Origin: Microlunatus endophyticus
Lineage (GTDB): Bacteria > Actinomycetota > Actinomycetes > Propionibacteriales > Propionibacteriaceae
Assembly (NCBI RefSeq): GCF_014646195.1
Contig: NZ_BMMZ01000001.1
Coordinates: forward strand, 186,001 to 250,000
Length of the DNA stretch: 64,000 bases
Direction: 5' to 3'
Positions 46,527 to 55,227 of the stretch are shown here, in pieces (the stretch's first letter is position 1; each line of letters opens with the position of its first letter). A program made the position numbers and the translations under genes. The notes under the pieces were generated by a model. It was not told the DNA's origin, ran no database searches, and saw nothing but the letters and a program-made list of their open reading frames with translations.

Positions 46527-47900
46527 CTAACCATGCACATGTAAGGGCTTCCCGGCCAGAGCCAGGTGCGCCTCTCCGAGTGCTTCACTCTGCGTCGGAT
46601 GGGCGTGGATCAGCCCGGCCACCTCCTGCGGGTAGGCCTCCCAGTTGGTGATCAACTGTGCCTCGCCGACCAGCTCGCCGACCCGGGCACCGATCAGGTG
46701 GATACCCAGCACCGGGCCGTTTGCACGGCGGACCACCTTGACGAAGCCCTGGGTGCCGAGGATCTGCGAGCGACCGTTGCCGGCCAGTTCGTAGGTGAAG
46801 GTCTCGATGTCTCCGTACCGTTCCCTGGCTGCCGCCTCGCCGAGTCCGACCGCGGCGATCTCCGGGTCGCTGTAGGTGACGCGAGGGATCGACTGGTCGA
46901 GGACCGGGGTGGGGGAAGGTGTGCCGTCCCTCAGGCTCGCGATCTCCTCGGCCACGAAGATGCCGTGCGCGAAGCCGCGGTGGGCCAGCTGGAGCCCAGG
47001 GACCAGATCGCCGACCGCGTACACGCCCTCGATCTCGGTCTGCAGTCGCTCGTCGACGCGTACGGTCCGGTCGGGTGCTCGACCGACGGCGACCAGCAGG
47101 ATGTCGGCGCTGACCTCCGTACCACCCGAGACGCTGACGGTGACCGACTCGTCGACCCGTACGGACTCCATCGGCTTGCCGATCAGGGTTTTGATCCCGC
47201 GTCGGCGGAATGCTCGCTGCAGCGCCTGGGAGATCTCCGGCTCCTCGTTGGGCACCAGTCGGGGCAGTGCCTCGACGACGGTTACCTCGACTCCGAAGGA
47301 CCGCCAGGCCGATGCGAACTCCACACCGATCACGCCGCCGCCGAGGACGATCGCCGAGGTCGGCAGCTCGGTCAGCCGGAGGGCGTGATCGCTGGTCAGC
47401 ACCCGGGTGCCGTCGATCTCCAGCCCCGGCAGGGACCGCGGCGAGGAACCCGTCGCGAGCACCACGTACGGCGCCTGCAGGATCTGCTCGCCGACCCGGA
47501 CCCTGCGCATCGGCGGGCGGGTCGGCTGTCCTTCGACCGCGTCGGGTCCGGTCTCGAGTGCGCCGCGGCCGCGGACGACCTCGATCGAGCGGGACTTGAT
47601 CAGTCCGGTCAATCCCTTGTGCAGTCGGCCGACGACGGAGTCGGCGTAGTTGCGAACCTCCCCGAGGTCGACCCTTTCGAGCGTGGCGTGCACGCCGAAG
47701 CGGGTGCTGTCCCGGGCCGCGTCGGCGATCTCGGCGGCGTGCAGGACGGCCTTGGTCGGGATGCAGCCGCGGTGCAGGCACGTGCCGCCGACCAGGTCCT
47801 CCTCGACCAGCACCGGCCGGAGCCCGAGTTCGGCGGCTCGCAACGCACAGGCGTAGCCCCCGCTGCCGGCTCCGACGATGATCAGGTCGTGTTGGCTCAT
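46527..47900 (-). CDS. lpd: Dihydrolipoyl dehydrogenase (E3)
   Basis: E3 reoxidises the dihydrolipoyl groups of 2-oxoacid dehydrogenases and the glycine cleavage system. The 457-residue protein has the FAD motif LIIVGAGSGGYACALRAAEL, the redox disulfide in GGTCLHRGCIPTKAV (Cys41, Cys46), the NAD motif IVLGGGVIGVEFASAW, FAD segment AVGDLVPGLQLAH, and the C-terminal HAHPTQSE base. I start it at the ATG at 47900; ATGs at 47909 and 47921 are possible. Its E2 partner, sucB, follows. Confidence 0.95.
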   Translation of the reverse strand: MSQHDLIIVGAGSGGYACALRAAELGLRPVLVEEDLVGGTCLHRGCIPTKAVLHAAEIADAARDSTRFGVHATLERVDLGEVRNYADSVVGRLHKGLTGLIKSRSIEVVRGRGALETGPDAVEGQPTRPPMRRVRVGEQILQAPYVVLATGSSPRSLPGLEIDGTRVLTSDHALRLTELPTSAIVLGGGVIGVEFASAWRSFGVEVTVVEALPRLVPNEEPEISQALQRAFRRRGIKTLIGKPMESVRVDESVTVSVSGGTEVSADILLVAVGRAPDRTVRVDERLQTEIEGVYAVGDLVPGLQLAHRGFAHGIFVAEEIASLRDGTPSPTPVLDQSIPRVTYSDPEIAAVGLGEAAARERYGDIETFTYELAGNGRSQILGTQGFVKVVRRANGPVLGIHLIGARVGELVGEAQLITNWEAYPQEVAGLIHAHPTQSEALGEAHLALAGKPLHVHG

Positions 47901-47947
47901 GGCGGCCATCAAACCAGGCATTTCACCGGGTCAGGAATACTTGTCGT

Positions 47948-48304
47948 ATGGGATGGTTCCGCAACCGCACGGCGCGGCGTGGTCGTACGCCCCGTGCCGG
48001 GCGGCCGTATCCCATCGACGAGCAGGCGGTCGCCCATCTGACCGAGTTCGTCCAGACCCACCGCGGCGTCGAGGCCTACATCGAGCAGCCGACGATGTTC
48101 ATCCAGCCGACCCTGCTGCTGGTCGCCTACGACGGGCAGTGGACCCGGCGCCGGGTGCCGTCGCCGGACTGGGCGCGGTCCTTCGCCAAGCACATGGAGA
48201 TCCCCGGCTACGACGCCGCGGTCGTCGGCTATCCGCAGCGGATGCGCGACTACAACCACCGGCAGAAGCTGCTCGCCCAGCGAAAGCTCGCCGACGAGAG
48301 CTGA
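47948..48304 (+). CDS. Conserved hypothetical protein
   Basis: The 118-residue basic protein has the core EFVQTHRGVEAYIEQPTMFIQPTLLLVAYDGQWTRRRVP and later GYDAAVVGYPQRMRDYNRRQ-like text. It looks like a conserved actinobacterial protein that is often found beside lpd or pepA, but I do not recognise a fold or reaction. It is divergent from lpd (47 bp) and convergent with pepA (9 bp). Third-position GC and a well-formed C-terminus support it as a real gene. Confidence 0.75.
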   Translation: MGWFRNRTARRGRTPRAGRPYPIDEQAVAHLTEFVQTHRGVEAYIEQPTMFIQPTLLLVAYDGQWTRRRVPSPDWARSFAKHMEIPGYDAAVVGYPQRMRDYNHRQKLLAQRKLADES

Positions 48305-48313
48305 CCTCGCGCT

Positions 48314-49825
48314 TCAGCCGGCAAGGGATTCGGCCACGGCGACCAGGGTGCGGACCGCAGCGCCGGTACCGCCTGAGGGCACGTAGCCGTACGCGCTGCC
48401 GCTGTTGAACGCCGGGCCGGCGATGTCCAGATGCGCCCACGGCGTATCGCCGACGAATTCCCGCAGGAATGCCGCTGCCGTGATCGCGCCGCCGGCACCG
48501 CCACCGGCGCGCCCGGACCTGATGTCGGCGACCTCGGAGTCCAGATGACCGCGCGCCTCGTCGACGATCGGCAGCTGCCAGAATCGCTCGCCTGCCGTCG
48601 CCGCGGCGGTGATTACCTGCTCGGCGACCTCGTCCGAGCTGGCGAACACCGCAGCCGTCCGCTCTCCCAGCGCTGTCACCGCCGCACCGGTCAGGGTGGC
48701 GACGTCGATGATCAGATCCGGCTTGTCCTCGGCACTCGACCTCGCCAATGCGTCGGCCATCACGATCCGGCCCTCGGCATCGCTGTTGACATTCTCCACG
48801 GTCTTGCCGCCGTAGATCGTCAGGACGTCCGACGGGCGCCAGGCCGACCCGCTCGGCATGTTCTCGGCCAGCGAGCCGTAGGCGGTGACTTTGATCTTGA
48901 GTCCGAGATCGGCGATCGCCCGGATCGCGGCGAACACCGCACCGGCGCCGGACATGTCGCATTTCATCGTGTACATGCCCGCGGGAGACTTGATGTCCAG
49001 CCCACCGGAGTCGAAGGTGATGCCCTTGCCCACCAACCCCAGATGGGTGTTGGCGCCGCGAGGCGAGTAGCTGAGCCGGACCAGGCGCGGCGGTTTCGCC
49101 GATCCGCCGCCGACCGCGAGGAGGCCGCCGTAGCCGCCGCGGGTGAGTGCCCGCTCGTCTAGGATCTCGACGTTGATCTTGCTCTTGGCGGCGGCCGCGT
49201 AGTCGCGGACGTCGTCGGCGAAGCTCTCCGGGTAGAGCAGGTTGGCCGGCTGGTTGATCCATTCCCGGTCGGCGATCACGGCGGCGGCGACGATCTCGGC
49301 CGCCTCGACCGCGGCAACCTGCTGTTTGCCGGTCGATCGGGAGATCACGGTGATCGTGGCGATCTTCGGCGTCGGCACCGCAGCCGAGGTCAGGGCACCG
49401 AAGGTGTACGACCCGAGCAGGGCGCCCTCCATCGTCGCTCGGAGCGCCCCCGGCTCGCTGCTGCCGAAACTGACCGCGACCGATGCTTCGGAGAGCTCCA
49501 GGCCACTTGCGGCCCGCACACCGGCACCGGCCGCGGCCCGCAGCTCCTCCTCGCTGAGATCGTCGCTGGCCTTGTCCCCGAGTCCGACCAGCACCAGGCT
49601 GGTGCCACCGACGCGCGGCAGCACCGTGGTCGCCAGCGGCTTGGCGGAAGCGCCCATCGATTCGGCCAACTCGCCGACCGCGGTCCCGAGCTTCTTGCGG
49701 TAGCTGGTCCCGACCTGGTCGGGGACGCCGACGACACCGTGGGCGTTCAGGCCGGCGATGACAACGGCCGTGGAACGAGAGACGGATCGGGCGAGGGCTG
49801 CCGACGGCAGCAGCGGGGCTGGCAC
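48314..49825 (-). CDS. pepA: Leucyl (cytosol) aminopeptidase
   Basis: It is an M17 aminopeptidase that removes N-terminal residues in the cytoplasm with two metal ions. The 503-residue protein has VGKGITFDSGGLDIKSPAG, MKCDMSGAGAV, and the signature NVNSDAEGRIVMADAL; the metal-binding Lys, Asp and Glu are present. The N-terminal non-catalytic domain spans about 1-165. Start is GTG at 49825. It is divergent from gcvT with 52 bp between starts. Confidence 0.95.
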   Translation of the reverse strand: MPAPLLPSAALARSVSRSTAVVIAGLNAHGVVGVPDQVGTSYRKKLGTAVGELAESMGASAKPLATTVLPRVGGTSLVLVGLGDKASDDLSEEELRAAAGAGVRAASGLELSEASVAVSFGSSEPGALRATMEGALLGSYTFGALTSAAVPTPKIATITVISRSTGKQQVAAVEAAEIVAAAVIADREWINQPANLLYPESFADDVRDYAAAAKSKINVEILDERALTRGGYGGLLAVGGGSAKPPRLVRLSYSPRGANTHLGLVGKGITFDSGGLDIKSPAGMYTMKCDMSGAGAVFAAIRAIADLGLKIKVTAYGSLAENMPSGSAWRPSDVLTIYGGKTVENVNSDAEGRIVMADALARSSAEDKPDLIIDVATLTGAAVTALGERTAAVFASSDEVAEQVITAAATAGERFWQLPIVDEARGHLDSEVADIRSGRAGGGAGGAITAAAFLREFVGDTPWAHLDIAGPAFNSGSAYGYVPSGGTGAAVRTLVAVAESLAG

Positions 49826-49877
49826 GACGTCAGGTTAACCGAAGCCGCACGGCCGCCGTGAGATAGGTTCGCCTTCC

Positions 49878-51002
49878 ATGAGCGCCGAGAAGAACCCCGA
49901 GCTGAACGCTGGTTTGAAGCTGTCACCCTTGAATGATCGTCATCGGGCGCTGGGTGCCAAGTTTGCGGAGTTCGGGGGCTGGTCGATGCCGCTGGAGTAC
50001 ACCGGCGCCGGTGTCATCGCCGAGCACACGGCAGTCCGCAACGGGGTCGGGATCTTCGATGTCAGCCATCTCGGCAAGGCCACCGTCGCCGGCCCGGGCG
50101 CAGCCGGCTTCGTGAATCGCTGCCTGACCAACGACCTGGCCAAGATCAACCCCGGCAAGGCGCAGTACACGTTGATCTGCACCGAGTCCGGCGGTGTCGT
50201 GGACGACCTGATCGCCTATCTGAAGAGCGACGACGAGGTCTTCCTGATCCCCAACGCCGCCAACACCGCGACCGTCGTCGGCCTGCTCGCCGCCGCGGCG
50301 CCCGAAGGAATCACGGTCACCAACGAGCACGACGATTTCGTCGTGCTGGCGGTCCAGGGTCCCAGGTCCGACGACGTGCTACGGGCCGCCGGGCTGCCGG
50401 TCGGGCACGAGTACATGTCCTTCGAGCTCGCCGAGCTCGACGGCGTCCCGCTCACCGTCTGCCGGACCGGCTATACCGGCGAGCGGGGCTACGAGCTCGT
50501 CGCGCCCAGTGCCTCCGCCGGCCTGGTCTGGGACAAGATCATCGGCGCCGGCCAGGCGTACGCGATCCAGCCCGCCGGACTCGGCGCCCGGGACACCCTG
50601 CGGACCGAGATGGCCTATCCGTTGCACGGCCAGGACATCAGCACCGAGATCAGTCCGGTGCAGGCCCGGCTCGGCTGGGCGGTCGGCTGGGACAAGGAGA
50701 CCTTCTTCGGCGCCGGGGCGCTGAAGGCAGAACGAGCGGCCGGCCCGAGCCGTACGCTGCGAGGGCTGAAGGCCGTCGGGCGCGGTATCCCGCGGCCGCA
50801 CATGCAGGTGGTCGACAACGCCGGGACGGTGCTCGGCGAGGTCACGTCCGGCACCTTCTCGCCCACCCTGAAGACCGGCATCGCGCTGGCGCTGGTCGAC
50901 CCGAAACTCAAGCTCAACAGCACCGTGCTGATCGACATCCGCGGCCGCGCCAGCGAATTCGTGATCACCAAACCTCCGTTCGTCCATCAGGCGACGAAGT
51001 AG
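49878..51002 (+). CDS. gcvT: Aminomethyltransferase (glycine cleavage T protein)
   Basis: GcvT releases ammonia from the aminomethyl-lipoyl H protein and makes methylene-tetrahydrofolate. The 374-residue protein has [11 protein letters not shown] near the start, [22 protein letters not shown] and [19 protein letters not shown], all family landmarks, plus the C-terminal barrel KPPFV. gcvH and gcvP are not in the window. It overlaps the convergent Nudix gene by 16 bp. Confidence 0.96.
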   Translation: MSAEKNPELNAGLKLSPLNDRHRALGAKFAEFGGWSMPLEYTGAGVIAEHTAVRNGVGIFDVSHLGKATVAGPGAAGFVNRCLTNDLAKINPGKAQYTLICTESGGVVDDLIAYLKSDDEVFLIPNAANTATVVGLLAAAAPEGITVTNEHDDFVVLAVQGPRSDDVLRAAGLPVGHEYMSFELAELDGVPLTVCRTGYTGERGYELVAPSASAGLVWDKIIGAGQAYAIQPAGLGARDTLRTEMAYPLHGQDISTEISPVQARLGWAVGWDKETFFGAGALKAERAAGPSRTLRGLKAVGRGIPRPHMQVVDNAGTVLGEVTSGTFSPTLKTGIALALVDPKLKLNSTVLIDIRGRASEFVITKPPFVHQATK

Positions 51003-51469
51003 GGCACGCCCTCCAGTGGCAGCGCCCGGGTGATCATCTCCCGGCCACCTTCTGCGAGGTCGTCCGGCAGGTGATCGAGCGGGTACCAGCCGACGTCGAT
51101 CGATTCGTCGTCGGCGACGTGTGCCTGGCCGGACAGATAGTGCCCGCGGAAGGTGCAGTTGAGGAATTGGACCTGATCCCCGTTCGCGTACGCCGTGGCG
51201 GGCTGGGTGACCAGGCTGACCAGGCGGTCGATCGCGATCTCGACGCCGGTCTCCTCCAGCACCTCGCGGACCAGGGCCTGGGCAGGCTGTTCGTCGGGCT
51301 CCATGATGCCGGCGGGGAGATGCCAGCGGCCGTTGTCGGCCCGCCGGCCGAGCAGCACCGATGTGGGGTCCTGCCGGTCGTCGAAGACGACCGACTGCAC
51401 TCCCGGCAGCAGCAGCGGTGCGGTCCCGATCTTCTCGCGGAGGTCGAGGATGTATTGCGGCGTCGGCAC
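50987..51469 (-). CDS. Nudix hydrolase
   Basis: The 160-residue protein has a complete Nudix box at residues 54-78: G-x5-E-x7[11 protein letters not shown], so the metal-binding glutamates are intact. The surrounding [20 protein letters not shown] and [15 protein letters not shown] suggest a nucleoside diphosphate or sugar-nucleotide substrate, but the exact one is not evident. It is convergent with gcvT, overlapping 16 bp, and divergent from the MFS gene. Confidence 0.92.
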   Translation of the reverse strand: MPTPQYILDLREKIGTAPLLLPGVQSVVFDDRQDPTSVLLGRRADNGRWHLPAGIMEPDEQPAQALVREVLEETGVEIAIDRLVSLVTQPATAYANGDQVQFLNCTFRGHYLSGQAHVADDESIDVGWYPLDHLPDDLAEGGREMITRALPLEGVPYFVA

Positions 51470-51520
51470 CCTTCGAGCCTAACCGCGTGAGCGCGGCGTC
51501 CGGTCGGGTACCTGCCGGAC

Positions 51521-52972
51521 ATGGCCGAAGCGTCAACCACGATCCGTACGAACATCCCTGCCCGCCTGGACCGCCTGGCCTGGTCGAAGTTCCACCGCCG
51601 GGTCTTGATCGGCCTGGGAACGGTCTGGATCCTGGACGGTCTCGAGGTCACGATGGTCGGCTCGGTCGCCTCCCGGTTGACCGAATCCGGCAGCGGCCTC
51701 GGCCTGCAGGCCGGCCAGATCGGGATCGCCGCCGCCGTCTACATCGTCGGCGCCTGTGTCGGCGCGCTCGTCTTCGGACAGCTGACCGACCGGTTCGGCC
51801 GCAAGAAACTCTTCCTGATCACGCTCGGCCTCTACATCGTCGCCACGGTTGCGACCGCCTTCTCCTTCGCCCCCTGGTACTTCTACCTGGCCCGATTCTT
51901 CACGGGTGCAGGGATCGGCGGCGAGTATTCGGCGATCAACTCCGCGATCGACGAGCTGATCCCGGCGCGGTTGCGCGGCCGGATCGACTTGATCATCAAC
52001 GGCACCTACTGGCTCGGTGCAGCAGTCGGCTCGGCGCTGGTCGTCTTCCTGCTCTCGTCGGTGTTCCCGTCCGACATCGGCTGGCGGTTCGCCTTCGGGA
52101 TCGGCGCCGTCCTGGGTCTGGTGATCTTGGTCGTCCGCCGCCACGTCCCGGAGAGCCCGCGCTGGCTCTTCATCCACGGCCGCGACGAGGAGGCCGAGCG
52201 GATCGTCGCCGGGATCGAACGGGAGGTGGCCGAGGAGACCGGACAGGAGCTCGACGATCCGGAGGAGACCATCGAGATCCGGCAGCGGCAGCGGATCCCG
52301 TTCCGCGAGATCGCCCGGACCGCCTTCAAGCGCTATCCCCGGCGCGCGGTGCTGGGGTTGGCCCTCTTCGTCGGGCAGGCCTTCATCTACAACGGCATCA
52401 CCTTCAACCTCGGCACGCTGCTGAGCGGCTTCTTCGGCACTGCCTCGGGCACGGTGCCGATCTTCCTGGTGATCTATGCGGTCGGGAATCTGCTCGGTCC
52501 ACTGCTGCTGGGCCGGTTGTTCGACACCGTCGGCCGCAAGCCGATGATCACGATCGCCTACCTCGGCTCCGCGGTACTGACGCTGCCGCTGACCTGGATC
52601 TTCTACCGGCAGTGGGGCGGCGAGGCGGCCTTCATCGTCGCGGTGTCGTTGACCTTCTTCCTGGCCTCGTCCGGGGCCAGCGCTGCCTACCTGACCGTCA
52701 GCGAGATCTTCCCGATGGAGACCCGGGCGTTGGCGATCGCCTTCTTCTACGCCGTCGGCACCGGGCTCGGTGGCATCGTCGGTCCGCTGATGTTCGGTTC
52801 GCTGATCGGGAGCGGGCATCGTGGCCCGGTGGCGATCGGCTTCCTGGTCGCGGCCGGGGTGATGGCGCTCGGTGGTGTCGCGGAGTTGATCTTCGGAGTC
52901 AAGGCCGAGAACGAATCGCTGGAGGACATCGCCGAGCCGTTGAGTGCCACCGATGGCGCGTCGGACAGCTGA
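51521..52972 (+). CDS. MFS transporter, sugar-porter-like
   Basis: The 483-residue protein has about 12 membrane segments and the MFS loop QLTDRFGRKKLFLIT; the conserved arginine and acidic residue in helix 4 region are present in FTGAGIGGEYSAINSAIDEL. GGEY at that position is common in sugar porters and organic-acid symporters. A charged loop between halves (about 215-265) and LPLTWIFYRQWGGEAAF follow. The substrate is unknown. It is convergent with the TetR gene (15 bp). Confidence 0.88.
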   Translation: MAEASTTIRTNIPARLDRLAWSKFHRRVLIGLGTVWILDGLEVTMVGSVASRLTESGSGLGLQAGQIGIAAAVYIVGACVGALVFGQLTDRFGRKKLFLITLGLYIVATVATAFSFAPWYFYLARFFTGAGIGGEYSAINSAIDELIPARLRGRIDLIINGTYWLGAAVGSALVVFLLSSVFPSDIGWRFAFGIGAVLGLVILVVRRHVPESPRWLFIHGRDEEAERIVAGIEREVAEETGQELDDPEETIEIRQRQRIPFREIARTAFKRYPRRAVLGLALFVGQAFIYNGITFNLGTLLSGFFGTASGTVPIFLVIYAVGNLLGPLLLGRLFDTVGRKPMITIAYLGSAVLTLPLTWIFYRQWGGEAAFIVAVSLTFFLASSGASAAYLTVSEIFPMETRALAIAFFYAVGTGLGGIVGPLMFGSLIGSGHRGPVAIGFLVAAGVMALGGVAELIFGVKAENESLEDIAEPLSATDGASDS

Positions 52973-52987
52973 CGGGTATCGATCCGC

Positions 52988-53674
52988 TCAGACGATCGCG
53001 AGCCGGTTGATCACCGCCTCCGCATAGGCGTCGGTGTCGTCGACGGCGCCGACCAGGTGCCCGAAGAGCTCCAGTGAGATGCTGCCGAGCAAACCGCCCC
53101 AGGCCATCATGCCCCGGACCAGTAGGTCGTCGCTGATCCCTTCGCCGAATTCGCGCATTCCGGTTATCGACGTGTGAAGGGCCCGGGGGACCGGCAGCGG
53201 TTCGGGTGCCGCGTCGTGGTCCTGGATGTCCCGCAGCAGCTCTGTCAGCACCCGGAGGACCTGGATGGCCGGTTCGACGGTCGTCCGCGGTGCTGCATAG
53301 CCGGGGACCGGCGAACCGTAGATCAACGCGTACTCGTGCGGATGATCGAGGGCCCAGCGTCGGACTGCGCGGGCGAACGCCTGCCAGCGCCCACGAAAGT
53401 CGGTACGCCGTCGTACGGACTGGTCGGCGTCCCCGGCGGTGTGGCGGAGCTCGGTGTAGCCGACGATGATCAGATTCGTCAGCAGTTCGTCACGGCTCGC
53501 GACATAGCGGTAGACCGCCGACGAGGCCATACCGAGCTCGCGGGCGACCGCCCGCACCGACAGCGCGGCCGGCCCGACCTCGGCGAGTTGTGTGCGGGCT
53601 GCATCGGTGATCGCGCTGGTGAGCTCCTGCCGGGCCAGTGCCCGGGCGGTGCGGGGTGCAGATGTCGGACTCAT
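52988..53674 (-). CDS. TetR-family regulator with WHG-type C-terminal domain
   Basis: The 228-residue protein has an N-terminal helix-turn-helix (VGPAALSVRAVARELGMASSAVYRYVASRDELL), the usual TetR DNA-binding pattern, and a C-terminal region with DHPHEYALIYGSPVPGYAAP typical of the TetR_C_13/WHG domain. I start it at the ATG at 53674. It is divergent from the epimerase gene, and two copies of GAGCAGTGCTC lie in the 101-bp gap, one beside each start, so it probably represses both itself and that gene. Confidence 0.92.
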   Translation of the reverse strand: MSPTSAPRTARALARQELTSAITDAARTQLAEVGPAALSVRAVARELGMASSAVYRYVASRDELLTNLIIVGYTELRHTAGDADQSVRRRTDFRGRWQAFARAVRRWALDHPHEYALIYGSPVPGYAAPRTTVEPAIQVLRVLTELLRDIQDHDAAPEPLPVPRALHTSITGMREFGEGISDDLLVRGMMAWGGLLGSISLELFGHLVGAVDDTDAYAEAVINRLAIV

Positions 53675-53684
53675 GCTATCAATT

Positions 53685-53700
53685 GTGAGCAGTGCTCTTG
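53685..53700. promoter_or_regulatory. TetR operator, promoter-proximal copy for tetR
   Basis: TGTGAGCAGTGCTCTTG (53684-53700 region) contains the inverted repeat GAGC-AGT-GCTC at 53687-53697. It begins 10 bp upstream of the TetR ATG and shares its 11-bp core with the site at 53736-53746. Confidence 0.65.
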
Positions 53701-53723
53701 ATTTCCGCAACCATGCGTGCGAT

Positions 53724-53748
53724 GCTCTCGTTTGAGAGCAGTGCTCTC
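53724..53748. promoter_or_regulatory. TetR operator upstream of the epimerase gene
   Basis: GAGAGC-AGT-GCTCTC (53734-53748) is an inverted repeat whose core GAGCAGTGCTC equals the copy at 53687-53697. A further GCTCTC at 53724-53729 pairs with the left half-site around GTTT, so three half-sites are clustered. The site ends 27 bp before the ATG at 53776, between the likely promoter and the ribosome-binding site AAGGAG. Confidence 0.75.
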
Positions 53749-53775
53749 GTATTACCGAACTGAAGGAGAACGATC

Positions 53776-54693
53776 ATGAGCAAGCACGTCGTCGTCGGGG
53801 CCGGCCCGGTCGGCACCGAGGCCGCCCGGTTGCTGGTGGCAGCAGGGCACCAGGTGATCACCGTCACCCGCAGTGGCAGCGGGCCACGGCTCGACGGTGT
53901 CGAGCGGATCGCCGCCGACGCGTCGGACCCGGACCGGCTCACCGAGATCGCCACCGGGGCCGCGGCGCTCTACAACTGCGCCAATCCCAGTCACTACGGC
54001 AGCTGGGAGAAGGTCTGGCCCCAGCTGTGGTCCAGCCTGCTCCGCACGGCGGAGGCCACGGGAGCGGCGCTGGTCAGTGCGTCGAGCCTGTACGCGTACG
54101 GCCCGGTCAACCAGGTGATGACCGAGGACCTTCCGGATGTCGCGACCGAGAAGAACGGCCGGATCCGCGCCGGCATGTGGGCCGAGGCCAAGCGGCTCCA
54201 TGATCAGGGCCGGATCAGGGCCGTCGAGGTGCGAGCCTCCGACTACGCCGGGGCAGGCGTCGGGGCCAACGGGCACCTGACCCGCAATGTGCCGGCTGCC
54301 CTGCAGGGTAAGGCCGTGTGGTTCCTCGGCGATCCTGACCAGCCCCATTCCTGGACCGACGTGCTGGATGTCGGCCGGGCGCTGGTCGCGGTCGCTGACC
54401 GGCCGGAGGCGTACGGGAAGGTCTGGCTGGCACCGACGAATCCGCCGCGGTCGGCACGGGAGGCGATGACCGACGTGCTCGCCGCTGCCCGCAGGCCGAT
54501 GGTCGCGATGCACCGGCTTCCCGGACTGGTGGTGCGGGCCGGCGGGCTGGTCAACGCCGATCTGCGTCAGTTCGGCGTGATGAGCTACATCATGAGGCGC
54601 CCGTACGTGATCGACTCGAGTGCGATCGAGAAGGAATTCGGACTGGCACCGACGCCGTGGTCCGGGGTGTGCCGGCGCACGGCTGACCTCTGA
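53776..54693 (+). CDS. NAD-dependent epimerase/dehydratase-like protein
   Basis: The 305-residue SDR-like protein opens with KHVVVGAGPVGTEAARLLVAAGH, a modified glycine-rich NAD(P) motif, and has ASSLYAYGPVN where the catalytic Tyr would lie. The usual downstream Lys position is less clear (AGMWAEAKRLHD), so catalysis is plausible but not certain. AAGGAG lies 7 bp upstream of the ATG. It is divergent from the TetR regulator, with a likely operator between them. The substrate is unknown. Confidence 0.88.
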   Translation: MSKHVVVGAGPVGTEAARLLVAAGHQVITVTRSGSGPRLDGVERIAADASDPDRLTEIATGAAALYNCANPSHYGSWEKVWPQLWSSLLRTAEATGAALVSASSLYAYGPVNQVMTEDLPDVATEKNGRIRAGMWAEAKRLHDQGRIRAVEVRASDYAGAGVGANGHLTRNVPAALQGKAVWFLGDPDQPHSWTDVLDVGRALVAVADRPEAYGKVWLAPTNPPRSAREAMTDVLAAARRPMVAMHRLPGLVVRAGGLVNADLRQFGVMSYIMRRPYVIDSSAIEKEFGLAPTPWSGVCRRTADL

Positions 54694-55227
54694 GTGCGGT
54701 ATTCCTATCGGGTGAACAACGCTCCCGGTGCGGCGGCTTTGATGACCCTACGGATGATCGTCGGCGCATTCATGGCGGCCCCGATCTTCATCGCGTTCGC
54801 CATGTTCTTCGTGTTCATCACGCCGGACAGTACCGTCCGGTTCGGACCGCCACTCCTGGTTCCCGTGGTGCTGGGCGTGGTGGCGTTCTTGCTGCAGAAC
54901 CTGGCCGGATTCCGGGCCGCGGCCATTCCCGTCGGTACACCGCGCCGCAGCTATGTGGCCGACTTCCAGTCCAAGCTGTTCCTACGGCTGGCACTGGCCG
55001 AAGCGGTGATGATCGTCTGCATGGCACTGGCCTTCGTCTTCCTCGATACCGGCTTCGGGGTGTTCGTGCTCGGTGCGCTGATCACAGAGATCCTGCTGGT
55101 CGTCAACGGCTGGCCGTCGGAACGGGTGATCGAGAAGTATCGACGGGCCCTGGAGCGGGACGGCGGTCAGTCCTGGCTCCGCGAGGATCTCGGGCTGTCG
55201 ACCTCAGGGCTGCCGGGGTCGTTCTGA
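54694..55227 (+). CDS. Small membrane protein, about four helices
   Basis: The 177-residue protein has hydrophobic segments at about 20-45, 51-68, 98-117 and 121-140 and a conserved-looking tail, WPSERVIEKYRRALERDGGQSWLREDLGL. The GTG at 54694 directly follows the stop of the epimerase gene (TGAGTG), so the two are probably coupled; a GTG at 54712 is possible. The 3' end overlaps the convergent DUF998 frame by 125 bp. No function is recognised. Confidence 0.72.
   Translation: MRYSYRVNNAPGAAALMTLRMIVGAFMAAPIFIAFAMFFVFITPDSTVRFGPPLLVPVVLGVVAFLLQNLAGFRAAAIPVGTPRRSYVADFQSKLFLRLALAEAVMIVCMALAFVFLDTGFGVFVLGALITEILLVVNGWPSERVIEKYRRALERDGGQSWLREDLGLSTSGLPGSF

Noticed and set aside
43574..46651. Long plus-strand frame antisense to sucB and the epimerase
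   Set aside because: It has no family pattern, and its Gly/Arg/Leu repeats mirror the lipoyl-domain repeat on the other strand.
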